This document shows positions 44,964 through 56,476 of a stretch of 64,000 nucleotides of DNA, piece after piece. The translations under genes and the position numbers were made by a program. This stretch comes from Phragmites australis. Taxonomy: Eukaryota > Streptophyta > Magnoliopsida > Poales > Poaceae. A model generated the notes under the pieces. The model was not told the DNA's origin. It searched no databases and saw only the letters and a program-made list of their open reading frames with translations. The stretch spans positions 23,968,001 through 24,032,000 of the forward strand of contig NC_084930.1 of assembly GCF_958298935.1 (NCBI RefSeq), given 5' to 3'. The stretch's first letter is position 1. Every line of letters starts with the position of its first letter.

Positions 44964-45860
44964 GGGTGCCCAAGGCTGGGATTGCGTTTTGGCTATATGT
45001 TGTTGCACAAAAGATGGTGATAGGTGTTGTTCTTACACAAGAAAGTGAAGCGAAAGAATATGTGATCACTTATTGAAGCCGATATCTCTTGGATGCGGAA
45101 ACAAGGTACGTGTTTATTGAAAAATTATGTTTGTCCTTGTATTATGCATGCGCCAAATTGAGGCATTATTTAGTATTTGTGTGGTTGTGCCAAACCGATG
45201 TTATTAAATATTTATTTCAAAAGCCGATTTTGAGTGGTAGAATCAAAAAGTGGGCATATGTTAATTGAATACAATTTGGCTTAAGAACCGTTAAGATCTA
45301 TGGAAGGCCAAATTGTTGCTAATTTTATTGTTGATTATCGTGTTGATAATGATATATTGATTAGTGTTATTAGTGTGTGTTCATAGAAACTATATTTTGA
45401 TAGCTCAGTTTGTAGAGAAGGTCAAGGTGTTGGTATTGTTTTTGGAACATCGATTCGTTTAGAGTACTTTTTTTACCAACAATCAAGCCAAGTATGAAGC
45501 TCTTTTCTTAGGTTTGCAAATTTTAGAATCCATGGGTGCGAAACATATAGAAGCATTTGGTGATTCATTATAACTAGTTTAGCAGGTTTATAAAGTTTTT
45601 CAATGCTTTGATGGGTCACTAAATAGCTATTTAGATAGATGTTTAGATATCATAGTAAATTTGGGTGATTTCATCATTACTCACATATCTAGAAAAGAGA
45701 ATATGAGGGCAAATGATTTAGTGCAGCAAGCATCCAGTTATAGAGTAAGTAGAGGGATGTTCTTTGTGTTAGAAAGACTGTTGCTGGCTTGTGCTAGTGT
45801 TCATTTGGCCGAACAGCAAGAAGGGAGTTCGGTTTTGCTCTGAAAAATCAGATTTGCCTA
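44964..45860 (+). pseudogene. pol: Element 4 RNase H regions (broken)
   Basis: First block: KAGIAFWLYVVAQKMVIGVV, YLLDAETRYVFIEKLCLSLY (44,970-45,240), the RT-linked RNase H. Second block: LYFDSSVCREGQGVGIVFGT (45,392-45,450), then in other frames NQAKYEALFLGLQILESMGA and NLGDFIITHISRKENMRAND (45,660-45,720), the archaeal-type RNase H of Tat elements. Numerous stops and shifts. Confidence 0.75.
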
Positions 45861-47107
45861 CACCAAATGATTGGAGAAAGCCAATGATTGAGTGTCTAGA
45901 AAATCCTAGTTCATCGGTAGATAGAAAGATTAGGTAACAAGCTTTAAAATATGTGATGTTGGATGATAAATTATATTGTCGAACCATAGATGGGTTGCTT
46001 CTAAAGTGTTTGGGTTCGTAGCAAAGTAAAATTGCTATGGTGAAGTACATGAAGGTATTTGTGTTACACATCAATCGGCTTACAAAATGATGTGATTGTT
46101 AATAAGGGCTGGTTTTTGTTGGCTGACTATGTTTGATGATTGCTCTAGATATTACAAAGGATGTGAAGTATGTCAAAAGTTTGGTGATATACAATTAGCT
46201 CCTATTTCTATGTTACATCCTATTAACAAACCATGGCCGTCTCCTGGATGGCCTTTAGGTTTCATTGGCTAAATTTATCCTTCATCTTCCAAAGGTCATC
46301 GCTATATTTTGGTTGCTAAGGATTATTTTACAAAGTGGATCGAGGCCATTCCATGACATATAAGGAGGTAATCAAGTTTGTTTTGGAGCATATTATTTAT
46401 AGATTCGGTATCCCACAACTTTAACTACAGACCAAGGTTCTTCTTTAATTTATCATCAAGTGCGTGAATTTGCCAAATCATTTAGAATTATGCTTCTCAA
46501 TTACTCACAATATTATGCCCAAGCCAATGGACAGGCCGAGTCAAGCAATAAAACTGTGATTAAGATCATAAAAAAGAAAATAGAAGAACGTCCAAAAAGA
46601 TGGCAAGAGTTATTGAGTGGAGCATCATGGGCTCATCGCATATCTAAGCATAGTGCTACCAAAGTTACTCCTTATGAGTTAGTGTACGAACAAGAGGTCG
46701 TTTTGCCCATTGAGGTAAATCTTGGCGCATTGAGAGTGGCACGACAAAATGACTTGTCAGTCATGGATTATTATAATGCTATGGTAGATAGTATAGATGA
46801 TCTTAATGATGAAAGGCTTAAAGCTTTGGGAGAGGTTGAAAAAGATAACTTGAGGGTAGCTAAAGCATACAATAAGAGTGTGAAGGCAAAATCATTTCAA
46901 GTGGGAGATTTAGTTTGGAAGATGATTTTACCTATTGGGTCTAGGGATAATAAGTTTGGAAAATAGTCTCCTAGTTGGGAAGGTCCTTTTAAAATTGCAG
47001 GGATTGTACCTAGAAATTTGTATATGCTGCAGTATTTACAAGGAGACAAATTGCCTAAAGCTCTCAATGGGAAATACTTGAAGAAATACTATCGAAGTGT
47101 TTGGTAA
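45861..47107 (+). pseudogene. pol: Element 4 integrase (C-terminal half open)
   Basis: Zinc-binding relics (CSRYYKGCEVCQKFGD, 46,140-46,190), then the core IYPSSSKGHRYILVAKDYFT (46,270-46,330) with a catalytic Asp, a damaged second Asp region near 46,430, and an open frame 46,460-46,966: YYAQANGQAESSNKTVIKII has the catalytic Glu; LVYEQEVVLPIEVNLGALRV and VGDLVWKMILPIGSRDNKFG follow. The end NGKYLKKYYRSVW precedes TAA at about 47,105. An in-frame stop at 46,964 and earlier breaks disable it. Confidence 0.8.
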
Positions 47108-47341
47108 GACACTTGAGAAGAGAGGTAAGCATACATGGCCGATGTAATTTACCATCATCGTAAGATATAAAGTTATACTTGGGCGATGTATTTACCATCG
47201 CCCTTAGAACATGGACACATGGCCTATATGTTGTTTATATCATCCTAAGTGGTAACCGAAATAGACAATGGGCTATTCATGATTATACTATATGAAAAAA
47301 AAATTCGGTACGCAAACTTTACCAAAAAAAAAAGATGGGCA
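47108..47341. other. Element 4 3' UTR with A-rich polypurine tract
   Basis: Short non-coding link ending in AAAAAAAAAAGATGGGCA (47,324-47,341), a plausible polypurine tract directly before the LTR. Confidence 0.5.
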
Positions 47342-48361
47342 TGTGTTGATAGCAAAAAATGGCATGACCCAGGTGTTTTGTGAATGCCGAATAGTCCAGC
47401 GAAGGATTCGTGTAGTCGCTAGACTATCTGGTGCTTATAGGATTGATTCGTGCTGAAAACATGTTTTCTGAAAATATTGCTCTGGCGATACACTCGGCTG
47501 AATGCCAGACCATCTGATGAGTTAAGACTGATTTCTTGAGAGAAAAATTGCTCACTACAAGAATTAGTCTGGTGAGGGTTCCGGTGTCAATGCCGGATCA
47601 TCCGGTGCATGTATTTCAAATCTTGCAGTAGAATTTGCTCCCTGGAAAATTTAGTCCAACGAATACTCCAGTGAGTTCATTCACAAACACCGAACAAGTG
47701 GGTTTTCTTGCTGAGAGTTTGCTCTTTGGAAATATTAGTCTGGTAAATACTTTGGTGATTTCATTTTCAACGTTGGACTATCCGGTGTATATTAGGAAAG
47801 AATTCGAGGTCTAGCCGAGTTGAACTCACCGGATGTTCTGGCACTTAGAAATTTGTCCTCGCCAGACCAACCGGTGTTCAGTCCGAGTACAAGTCAAAGT
47901 GGATTCGTAGATCTATTTGGATTCTTTTTGTGTTTTGGCCGAACAGGGTGTGTTTGCATAGGTTTTAGGGTAGAGAGTCCTATTTGCATAAGGCAAAGTC
48001 CAAGCCCTCTATAAATAGTTGAAAGGGTGGAGGCCAATGGCAACAACTCAGTCAATTGCAACAATTGCATCTACTTTCATTCCACTTTACTTTCTCATAC
48101 TTTAGGGTAGTTCTTTGCTGCTACTTTGAATCCTCATGATTTGGGTGGTAGTTCTTTATCGGTTTGCTCGTAAATCGTTCGGGCGGCAATCCTCAAGGTT
48201 GCCAGTTTAATTTCTTTGCTTGTTTGCTCGTAAACAAGTCGCGTGTCACTACGAAAAGCAATAATTATCTAGGACAGATTTGTGTTGCACGGGGTTGCCA
48301 AATCCCACGTCAACGCCAAGCTCTCAACTCGGTGAACCTGAGGCTCCCACGAGTCCACCAA
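47342..48361 (+). repeat. 3' LTR of element 4 (about 1.0 kb)
   Basis: Starts TGTGTTGATAGC after a purine tract and ends near GAGTCCACCA. TATA box CTATAAATA at 48,010-48,018. A typical R/U5 phrase GGTTGCCAAATCCCACGTC occurs at 48,292-48,310. Boundaries rest on the purine tract and on the start of gypsy-2 at 48,367, since no second LTR exists. Confidence 0.6.
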
Positions 48362-48366
48362 CTATT

Positions 48367-49150
48367 TGATGCGTGTTTGCCCGATCTTTCGATGGTAATA
48401 TGATAAGTTGATTGGTGGAGTTTTGAAATTGATGATCCAAAGGCTCTGACCAGAACAGACCAGGAACTCTCACAACCACTACACCACTACTTCGTAGTTA
48501 TCAACCGTGCCAAGATGCAGTTGACCTTGCCAAGAAGGCTTTTCCTGCAAGCGAATCGAGAACACAAGCAAAAACAAGTAGATGCAATCTGAATATTACT
48601 AGTTACCAATAAAGTGCTCGAGTTGGGGTCCAACAAACTTACAAACGGTGAAACTGTCTAAAACAGAATAATCTGAGCTAAACCCAAGCCTAAACTATAA
48701 CGGCTACTGTGTATATATAGGAGGGACGTGAGGAGGTTGACCTAGGGTTGTGCAGTCGTGGAAAGACGCGTGCACAACCTGGACTCCGACCCTAACACGA
48801 TTACAAGACCCAACAGGGTCTAAAACGGTGATGCAGCACCTTATTTCTTTGGCTCTGACTAAACTATAAGGAATATTTGGTCGAGCATAGATCCATTAGA
48901 AAGGGGTCATCATAAGATTTCCAGAATGTCCAAGATCGCCTTAAACGACTTCGTATGAGAGAGTTATCCCCGTTTTATTGACGTGTTGTCCTGAGACTCG
49001 AATACGACCACGGCCACGACTAGAGCTTAGTCTCGAGTCCGAGTTGACTTGGCCTTTAACGGGTGACGTCCGAGTAAGGTTGTGGTGCTTCTCCCACGTT
49101 CCTAAGCAATAAAATATCATAAAAATTTAGTAGTAATCCATCCAAGGAAG
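48367..49150 (-). repeat. 3' LTR of gypsy-2 (inner end approximate)
   Basis: The left end is firm: TGATGCGTGTTTGCCCGATC recurs at 21,175 and, diverged, at 54,400 beside a PBS. A TATA box on minus, CTATATATACAC, lies near 48,709-48,720, placing about 340 bp of R/U5 to its left. The inner end cannot be set because the other LTR is cut short. Confidence 0.75.
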
Positions 49151-49169
49151 CATGAACAGCGAGAAACGA

Positions 49170-52080
49170 GTTCACCTGGTGGTCTAATTATTGTGTACGT
49201 ACTCTTGTAATTTGACCTTGTATGATTTGAGGAATATTAATAGTATTGATTATATATGAAGGAGCCATGGGCTCATCATCCTCCCTGTCTTGAATTGGAG
49301 TTGTCCTCGACTCAAGCTCTTCTTCTTCTCCCAAGTAGGGTTTCAAATCTGAAATGTTAATTGTGGGACTAACACTAAAATCTATAGGTAGGTCTAATTT
49401 GTATGCATTGTCAATGATTTTCTCAATTATCTTAAATGGTCCATCAGCTCTAGACATCAACTTTGATTTTCTTAGTTCTGGAAACCTATCCTTCCTCAAA
49501 TGCAACCAAACTAAATCACTCGGTTCAAATTTTATTTCCTTCGTACCTTTACTTCCAACAATCCTATACTTTTCAGTCATGCTCTCTGTATTCCTTGTAG
49601 TTGTTTCATGCAACTTAAGAATAAATTCAGCATATTTCTTAGCATCTAAATTAAGTCTTTCAAAAGTAGGCAAAGGTAGTAAATCAATAGGAGTACGGTA
49701 ATTAAAACCACACACTTCCTGAAACAGACTTACCTTGGTGGTGTGGTGTACCAGCCTGTTGTAAGCAAACTCAATATGCGGTAAACACTCTTCCTACATT
49801 CTCAAATTTTTCTTTAGAATAGCCCATAACATGGTCGATAAGGTAGGTTGACAACCTCTGTTTGACCGTCGGTTTGGGGATGACACGTAGTAGAAAATAG
49901 AAGGTTCGTCCTCAATTTATTCCAAAGTGATCTTCAAAAGTGACTCAAAAAATTTGTTTTACGCTCCGAGACAATAGTATTAAGCACTCTATATAGTCGA
50001 ACGATTTCCCTAAAAACCAAATCAGCTATGTATGTAGCATCATCGTTTTTGTGATGATGTATAAAATGTGCCATTTTAGAAAAAAGATCCACAATTATAA
50101 ATATTCTATCCCTCCCCCTCTTTGTCCTAGGAAATCCTAAAAAAAATCTATGGAAATATCCTCCCAAGGTGCACTAGGAACAGGAAGAGGCATGTAAAGA
50201 CCATATGGATTTAAGCGAGTATTAGATTTATTGCAAGTGGTGCAACGTGACATGTAGCGCTCGATGTCACGTCTCATCTTTAGCCAAAAGAAATGAGTGG
50301 CCAACACAACTTCAGTCTTTTTTCCTCCAAAATGTGCCATCAATCCTCCTCCATGCGCCTCCTGCAACAGCAAATGATGAACAAAGCTAGCTGAATTGCA
50401 TAGCTTGTTAGCACGATAGAGCAATTTGTCATTCAGAACATGTTTATTCCATGTTTTCCCTTCTTTACAATGTTCAAGAACTTCTTTAAAATCCAAATTA
50501 GTAGCATATAATTCTTTAATGGTCTCTAAACCAAAAATCTTATGATCCAATTGAGATAACATGGTATAACACCTAGAAACCGCATCAGCTATCATATTGT
50601 CCTTTCCTTTCTTATGTTTTATGACATATGGAAACGACTCAATAAATTCTACCCATTTAGCATGTCTTTTATTCAGTTTAGCTTGACTCCTAATATGATT
50701 CAACGATTTATGATCAGAATATAACAAATTCTCTGGGCCAAAAATAATGTTGTCAAGTTTCAAGCTCTCCAACTAAAGCATACAATTCCTTATCATAGGT
50801 AGAATAATTCAGACGGCCCACTTAATTTCTCACTGAAATAAGGAATAGGTTTACCTTCTTGAATTAGCACACCTCCAATTCCAATCCCACTAGCATCACA
50901 TTCTACTTCAAAGGTCTTACCAAAATCAGGGAGTTGGAGCAATAGAGCATAGGTGAGCTGCTCTTTCAATAACTTGAATGCTTGTTCTTGTACAAGTCCT
51001 ATTTGAAAACTACTCCTTTTTTTTATCAACTCATTTAATGGAGCAGCAATAGTGCTGAAATCCCGCACAAATCGCCGATAGAAACCCGCAAGACCATGAA
51101 ACCTTCTCAGTGTCAGGAGTTGGCCAGCTCTTTATGGCTTTAATTTTTGCTTCATCCACCTCTATTCCCTATGGAGAAACAAGATAGCCAAGAAAACAGA
51201 CTCGATCCGTGCAAAAGGTGCACTTTTCAAGGTTACCAAACAAACGTGTATCTCTCAAAGCGTTAAAAACAGCACGTAAGTGATCAAAATGTAGTTTATA
51301 TGACTTGCTGTAAATCAAGATGTCATCAAAGTAAATCACCACAAATCCTCCAATGAAAACACATAAAACTTTGTCCATCAATCGTATGAAAGTACTTGGT
51401 GCATTAGTTAACCCAAAAGGCATTACTAACCACTCATACAAACAAGACTTAGTTTTAAATGCAGCTATCCATTCATCTCCAACTTTCATTCGAATCTGGT
51501 GGTATCCGCTTTCGCAAGTTAATTTTAGTGAAAATTATAGAACCACTCAGTTTATCAAGCATGTCATCTAACCTAGGGATAGCGTGACGATATCTGATAG
51601 TAATATTATTGATGGTTCTACAATCAATAAATATACGCCAACTATCGTTTTTCTTAGGAAGCAAAAGAACAGGAACAACATAAGGACTAAGGGTTTCTCG
51701 TACGTACCCACGATTCAATAGATCTTGGACTTGTCGCTGAATTTCCTTAGTCTCTTCCGGGTTGGTACTATATGTAGCACGGTTTGGCAAAGTTGCTCTC
51801 GTAATCAAATCAATTTGATGATCAATCCCTCGAATAGGTGGTAATCCCAGGAGTAACTCAACTAGAAATACATCCACAAACTCCAAGTTGTTGCAGCTTC
51901 CTCCATCAATAATGACTCGAACACGATAATTCTTGACTATGAGAAACATCTGAAACAAATTGTGGCATTGTAGCTGTTCCATTTGCTCCATTTGAGTGCT
52001 TAACACTTGCTGCACAATGAGGGTCCGATAATCCTTTGTGGCAGTGGCATCGAACACTTCCTCATGGTCGATATCCATCT
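49170..52080 (-). pseudogene. pol: gypsy-2 pol: protease relic, RT, RNase H, integrase (long open pieces)
   Basis: Minus strand. 52,078-51,473: VRVIIDGGSCNNLEF (protease active site), then RTINNITIRYRHAIPRLDDM and [12 protein letters not shown] of the RT. 51,489-51,169: [20 protein letters not shown] and [15 protein letters not shown] with the catalytic DD. 51,068-50,793: RNase H start (FEVECDASGIGIGGVLIQEG). 50,772-50,137: HSDHKSLNHIRSQAKLNKRH-type region, KHKKGKDNMIADAVSR, an HHCC zinc finger (HGGGLMAHFGGKK...CTTCNKS) and the integrase start. 50,167-49,934: [19 protein letters not shown] with a catalytic Asp. 49,715-49,188: integrase C-terminus (FEPSDLVWLHLRKDRFPELR, INISDLKPYLGEEEE). Frameshifts separate the pieces; the integrase Glu region (49,740-49,930) is poor. 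Confidence 0.88.
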
Positions 52081-52379
52081 CACGTCCATCCTCATCACCT
52101 GCATGGTTAGCTGCAAATGCATATTCATCCTCAACATCAGTAGCAAACTATAGAAGAAACCGAAGAAGAGCTATTGGCTGGACCCTGCACAATTACGGAT
52201 TTTCTTACCTTGGGAGCGTGTGATGGTATCTAAGGTACTGCTGAACGTGCCCTACTCGAGAAGGGGGTAACAGACCGTGTAGCTGAATGTGGGGCTATTT
52301 TGACTTGTCCCGGTGTTGATTTTGCAGTGGTCGTGCTTCCAAAATTGCTTCTTGGCCTCTGTTCTCATCCCTGCAATTC

Positions 52380-53248
52380 TTTTTCTGCCAGAAATGCAAG
52401 TTGGAACAATCTAGGAACACTATCATATTCTTTGTAATCAACTATGTTATGAATTTCACACCTTAACCCTCCATAAAAGCGTGCCATTGCAGCCTCTTCA
52501 TCCACAATAATATCACAACGCAACATACTAATTTGTAGCTCCTGATAATATTCTTCTATGGATCTATCACCTTGGCTTAAGTGCTACAATTTCTGATGTA
52601 AATTATGTTTAAAAGAGGGTGAAACAAATCTGTTACGCATAATAACCTTAAAGCATTCCATGTAGTAGGCGCTAACCCATCGATGCAAACTCTATTCCAC
52701 TAAATGATTGCAAAATCTTAAATTCACTAGTGGCTTGCCTAACTCTATGCACTTTAAGAGCCAAATGAGCATTAAACTTCTGTTCGACCGTCATCTCCCA
52801 ATCTAAATACTTTTTCAGCATCATAAGCACCCGTAAAAGATGGTATAGTAAACTTAACCTTAGAAAATAGATCATCATTAACACGTGGGTTATGTTGCTG
52901 AAAATTATTACCTCTCATACCTTGACGGTTGAAGTTCAATCAATTCCATTGTCATGCATCAAAGGTGTCTTGTTCTTGCCTAAAAATTTCATTATCTGCG
53001 ACGGACTCCGCTTGCTCATGGGCTGCGCCATGAGGATCCACATGCCCATGGTTTGGCAGCTGATTAATCACTCGATCAAAGTGTGTATTAAGCAAGGCAA
53101 TACTATCATAAAGTCTTTGCAATGTAGTGTTTGTCTCTGCAAGCTTCTTATCGATGTCATAAGTAATAGCTTGTCAATGATCATTCAACACTATTGTGAG
53201 TTCTTCCCTCAAAACATACTCCTGTGCATCCGATGCGTCTACTGACAT
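52380..53248 (-). pseudogene. gag: gypsy-2 gag (broken)
   Basis: Starts at ATG 53,246-53,248 (MSVDASDAQEYVLREELTIV) with a stop at about codon 29. A coiled region follows (DIDKKLAETNTTLQRLYDSI), then the capsid in 52,884-52,672 (KKYLDWEMTVEQKFNAHLAL, VHRVRQATSEFK) and further to about 52,400 (LQISMLRCDIIVDEEAAMAR-like in a decayed frame). This is the gag of the same family as the pol beside it. Several stops and shifts. Confidence 0.75.
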
Positions 53249-53860
53249 GGTTAGTTGAAGATAAAAACCACAAAAGATAAATTATCCCTATCGACTACTA
53301 GGTGGTGGAGGTGGAGTCACACACTCTCAAACATCTTACCACGCTCTTTCAAGTGTTCTTACCAATCTCCGCAGTTGGCACAACCAGTCGCTGGTTCGTG
53401 ATACCTTATCGGGTGCGAGTGAGGTAGTTGCAAGGGGAGAAACCGTTCTGATCGAGAGAAGGTGTAGCTTGGACAGGTAATATTTAGTAGCAAGGAATAG
53501 CAATATTGAAATTAGATTAGCAAATCTGAATAAAAGTCCACAGTACTCGTCACAGTTGCTGGCCCGAACATGTTTCTAGAACTAGCTCAAGCAAGCCGAA
53601 AACTATAACAGACACAAGCACAATTGAACAAAATTCGCAATGCAAACTGATTCTCTTTTTTTAAATTCTCTCCCTCTTTGCACTCTTTGCTTCTTCTTTT
53701 TTGCACTCTTTTCTTCTTGCTTGCTTTTCTTTTCTTTCTTTTTTTTGCGAATGTGACACAAACTCAAAACTCTTCTACTGCCTTTTCTAGGACCAGTGAG
53801 GTACGTGGGTCACAAACTTTTTTTTGGAGAACTTTGGCTACCTTTGTTTCAACTATGGTG
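53249..53860. other. gypsy-2 leader, distal part, no gene
   Basis: Includes a T/C-rich run at 53,640-53,750. The 71-codon frame here (53,678-53,893) reflects that composition bias. Confidence 0.55.
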
Positions 53861-53869
53861 GTCAGATAC

Positions 53870-54100
53870 GAAAAGGTGGGTGATTCCGACTAGGTGGTCG
53901 GATCCAAGAAGGTGAGTAAATCCGACTAAGTGGACACTGCGACTAGGTGGTCGGGCCTGAGTGGGTGGTCGGAGTACCTAGTTGGACCTGAGTGGGTGGT
54001 CGGATTGACTGGTCGACCCCAAGTGGGTGGTCGGAGTGACTGGTCGGGACCCCAAGTGGGTGGTTAGAGCGACTGGTTGGGACCCCAAGTAGGGACACAA
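53870..54100. repeat. Short tandem repeats in gypsy-2 leader
   Basis: GTGGGTGGTCGGAGTGACTG with a CCCCAA spacer recurs at roughly 36-38 bp from about 53,965 to 54,090, with looser copies upstream from 53,880. About 4 clear units. Confidence 0.8.
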
Positions 54101-54380
54101 ACTTGGCTATAGCAGACTAGGGCAAGCCGAGTAACTTGACAACTAAATTTGCAAAGACTCGATGCTAGAATCTAGAACACGATGACTGGACCAGCAATAA
54201 AGAAACCGGCGATGGACTTAAACTCAACAACGCAAAAACTAAAAACAAAATTGCGAAGACGCAAAGTGGTTTGGACAATGCAAAACTAAGATCTAAATCC
54301 TTTTTTGTGGGGTAATTTTCTGAACTCTAGGTAATGGAACTCGACGAAACAAAAGGGATAACTGAGAACCTAATGGGCAA

Positions 54381-54397
54381 CCGAGGCTCTAATACCA
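54381..54397 (-). promoter_or_regulatory. Primer binding site of gypsy-2 (iMet type)
   Basis: Minus reads TGGTATTAGAGCCTCGG two bases from the LTR end; plant iMet sites read TGGTATCAGAGCC. This fixes the element's orientation. Confidence 0.85.
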
Positions 54398-54399
54398 CT

Positions 54400-54490
54400 T
54401 GATGTGCATTTGACCGATCTTCCAAAGGTAAAAATGGTGACGTAGCACGTTATTTCTTTGACTCCAGCTAAAATATAATCATAGATTCTA
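54400..54490 (-). repeat. Stub of gypsy-2 5' LTR
   Basis: TGATGTGCATTTGACCGATC matches the left end of the 3' LTR. An internal deletion then jumps to a part matching 48,829-48,870 (GTAGCACGTTATTTCTTTGA versus GCAGCACCTTATTTCTTTGG). It breaks off where the Pong-like element begins. Confidence 0.75.
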
Positions 54491-54559
54491 AATAGGTATG
54501 TTCTGAAGACAGCATGTTTTTCCCTGAAATTTACAATTTTTTCCCTGAAGACAGCATTT

Positions 54560-54960
54560 TTGTTAAGTTCAGAAATTTTTTCCCTGTGCAGAGGATGGCA
54601 TTTTTCTGGTTATCTGAATGTTATCTACCTGATGATGTGATGAGTTGTCTACCTGATGCTGTGATGAGTAGCTACTAGTTTCTGAACATGCTTCTAGTTA
54701 CCTGAATGCTACTAGTGAAGTGTTTCTCAGTTACCTGAATGCTTCTATGTTCTGAAATGAGTAGCCTGTTTGTTCCACTGCTTCTAGTTATCTGAAAGTT
54801 TCTGAATGCTTCTAGTTAAGTTTCTGTGTTAACATGTTGTTTATTCCACTGCCGTCTCCCATGTGGAAACTGAAGCACTACTGAGTGTGAAATGCATGTC
54901 TCCCATGCGTAACTGAAGCACTAGTGAGTGTGAACTGCAGCACTAGGTAGTGTGAATATG
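54560..54960. repeat. Degenerate short repeats in 5' part of Pong-like element
   Basis: Variants of CTTCTAGTTACCTGAATG, CTACCTGATG and GAAGACAGCATTTTT recur irregularly. No open frame of note. It probably stands for the element's 5' flank. Confidence 0.6.
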
Positions 54961-55099
54961 TTTTCAGTGAACTTCTCCCCTTCTGTTAGTAACACGATGG
55001 TGGCCGTGATGGGTTAATATAAAATGGTACCCTTCCACCCAGCCGCAGTACAGTTCTCCCCTTCTTCCAAGCCACAGTAGACCTATCTGGTTAGATCGT

Positions 55100-56476
55100 A
55101 TGGAGCCGTAGGATGAGGAAGATGATGTGCTGGATGATCTAGAAGAAATCGAAGACTTTGATCCTACAGGGGTGTTCACTGTGGAAGATTTTCTAGCCGA
55201 GGATGAAATCGTAGAAGAATTTATCAGGGAGCTTGGAGATGAAATGAAGGCCGACATCGACAGACGATCATCAACTGTACCTCACCGTCGTCGCCAACAG
55301 ATTGGACCAAGGAGGTACATACCAAGAAATCGAGAAAAAGGTCATGATGATCTTGTTGCTAATTATTTTTCCGCAAATCCTATCTACACCGATAAGATGT
55401 TCCGTAGAAGATTTAGGATGACTAGGCCGTTGTTCCTACGCATCGTGGACAATCTTAGGGAGTGGTCTCCTTATTTTACCCAAAGAGTCGATGCAACCGG
55501 TAGGGATTCTCTTTCACCCCTTCAAAAGTGTACCGCGGCTATCAGGATGCCAGCTTACGGCTCCTCGGCTGATCAACTTGATGAAGTATTGAAAATTGCC
55601 GCAAGCACTTGTTTGGAGATTTTGGGAAAATTTGCTGAAGGAGTGATTGAATGTTTTGGTGAAGAATATCTACGTCCTCCAACAAGTGATGAAATGGAGA
55701 AAATCTTACAAGAAAACGAGGCTCGTGGTTTCCCTGGAATGTTGGGTAGCATCGATTGTATGCATTGGGCATGGAAGAATTGCCCGAAAGGTTGGGCAGG
55801 CATGTTCACTCGTGGTGACAAAGGTGTTCCTACTATGATCCTTGAAGCAGTGGCATCCCATGATCTTCGTATATGGCATGCTTTCTTTGGTACCGCCGGG
55901 TCTCAAAATGATATTAACGTCCTAAACAAGTCTCCACTGTTCATTCAAGCTATAAAGGGGGAAGCTCCTATGGTACAATATATTGTAAACGGAACACAGT
56001 ATGATATGGGTTACTATCTTGCCGATAAAATATATCCCGAATGGGCGGTATTCGTGAAGACAGTAACGGCCCCTCAGTCGGCTGAAGACAAATTATTTGC
56101 ATTGATGCAAGAGGGGGCAAGGAAAGATGTCGAGTGCGCATTTGGCGTATTGCAGTCACGATTTGATATTGTTCGACGACCTGCAAAATTATGGAAGCAG
56201 GCGGACGTTATCAACATAATGCAGGCTTGTGTTATCCTTCACAATATGATAGTGGAAGATGAGAAGGAATCAGTTAGAGTTGCTTTGGATTTGAATGAGA
56301 ATCCGAGTGCGACGATAGTGCTCCCACCTGAAGTGCGTACAAGCGACAACCCTAATCCATGCTTCGCAGAGGTGCTTCGCAGGAATTCCGCTATCAAAGC
56401 TCGGCCAACACACAGGAAACTCAAGAAGGATCTAATCAAGCACATATGGCATCGCTATGGAAACAAAGAAGATTAG
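55100..56476 (+). CDS. Pong-like (DDE_Tnp_4) transposase, stop at codon 4
   Basis: One frame is open from 55,112 to TAG 56,474-56,476. The natural start appears to be ATG 55,100-55,102 (MEP), followed by TAG at 55,109-55,111 and then DEEDDVLDDLEEIEDFDPTG. A 449-codon reading from 55,127 begins with GTG, so the first usable downstream ATG is near 55,241. The protein has an acidic N-terminus, a basic helical region (RRRFRMTRPLFLRIVDNLRE), and the DDE nuclease: Asp in LGSIDCMHWAWKNC (55,754), Asp in YYLADKIYPEWAVF (56,024) and Glu in ARKDVECAFGVLQSRF (56,132). The second Asp to Glu spacing is 36, normal for Pong types. It ends in MQACVILHNMIVEDE and a basic tail. Transposase excises and inserts the element, normally with a Myb-like partner not found here. 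Confidence 0.9.

Larger units (their letters stand above)
39874..48361 (+). mobile_element. Tat-like Ty3/gypsy element 4, no 5' LTR found
   Basis: Plus-strand gag, protease, RT, two RNase H-like regions, integrase and 3' LTR in order. Upstream of gag there is no PBS or LTR resembling 47,342-48,361; instead the Transposase_28-like exons abut it. So the 5' end is lost or replaced. Confidence 0.82.
48367..54490 (-). mobile_element. Ty3/gypsy element gypsy-2, 5' LTR truncated
   Basis: Minus-strand order is 5' LTR stub (54,400-54,490), iMet-type PBS, repeat-bearing leader, gag, pol, 3' UTR and 3' LTR beginning TGATGCGTGTTTGCCCG. The pol carries [11 protein letters not shown] and GKDNMIADAVSR motifs of a non-Tat, chromovirus-like Ty3/gypsy; I do not fix the lineage. 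The LTR stub stops where a Pong-like transposon begins. Confidence 0.85.

Noticed and set aside
48367..54490. Centromere-specific (CRM) element call for gypsy-2
   Set aside because: The pol resembles chromovirus-type Ty3/gypsy, but no chromodomain or CR motif could be seen at the integrase end, so the lineage is left open.
54960..55257. Minus-strand frame rich in Ser (SSTISSSARKSSTVNTPVGS)
   Set aside because: It is the reverse of the acidic N-terminal coding region of the Pong-like transposase.
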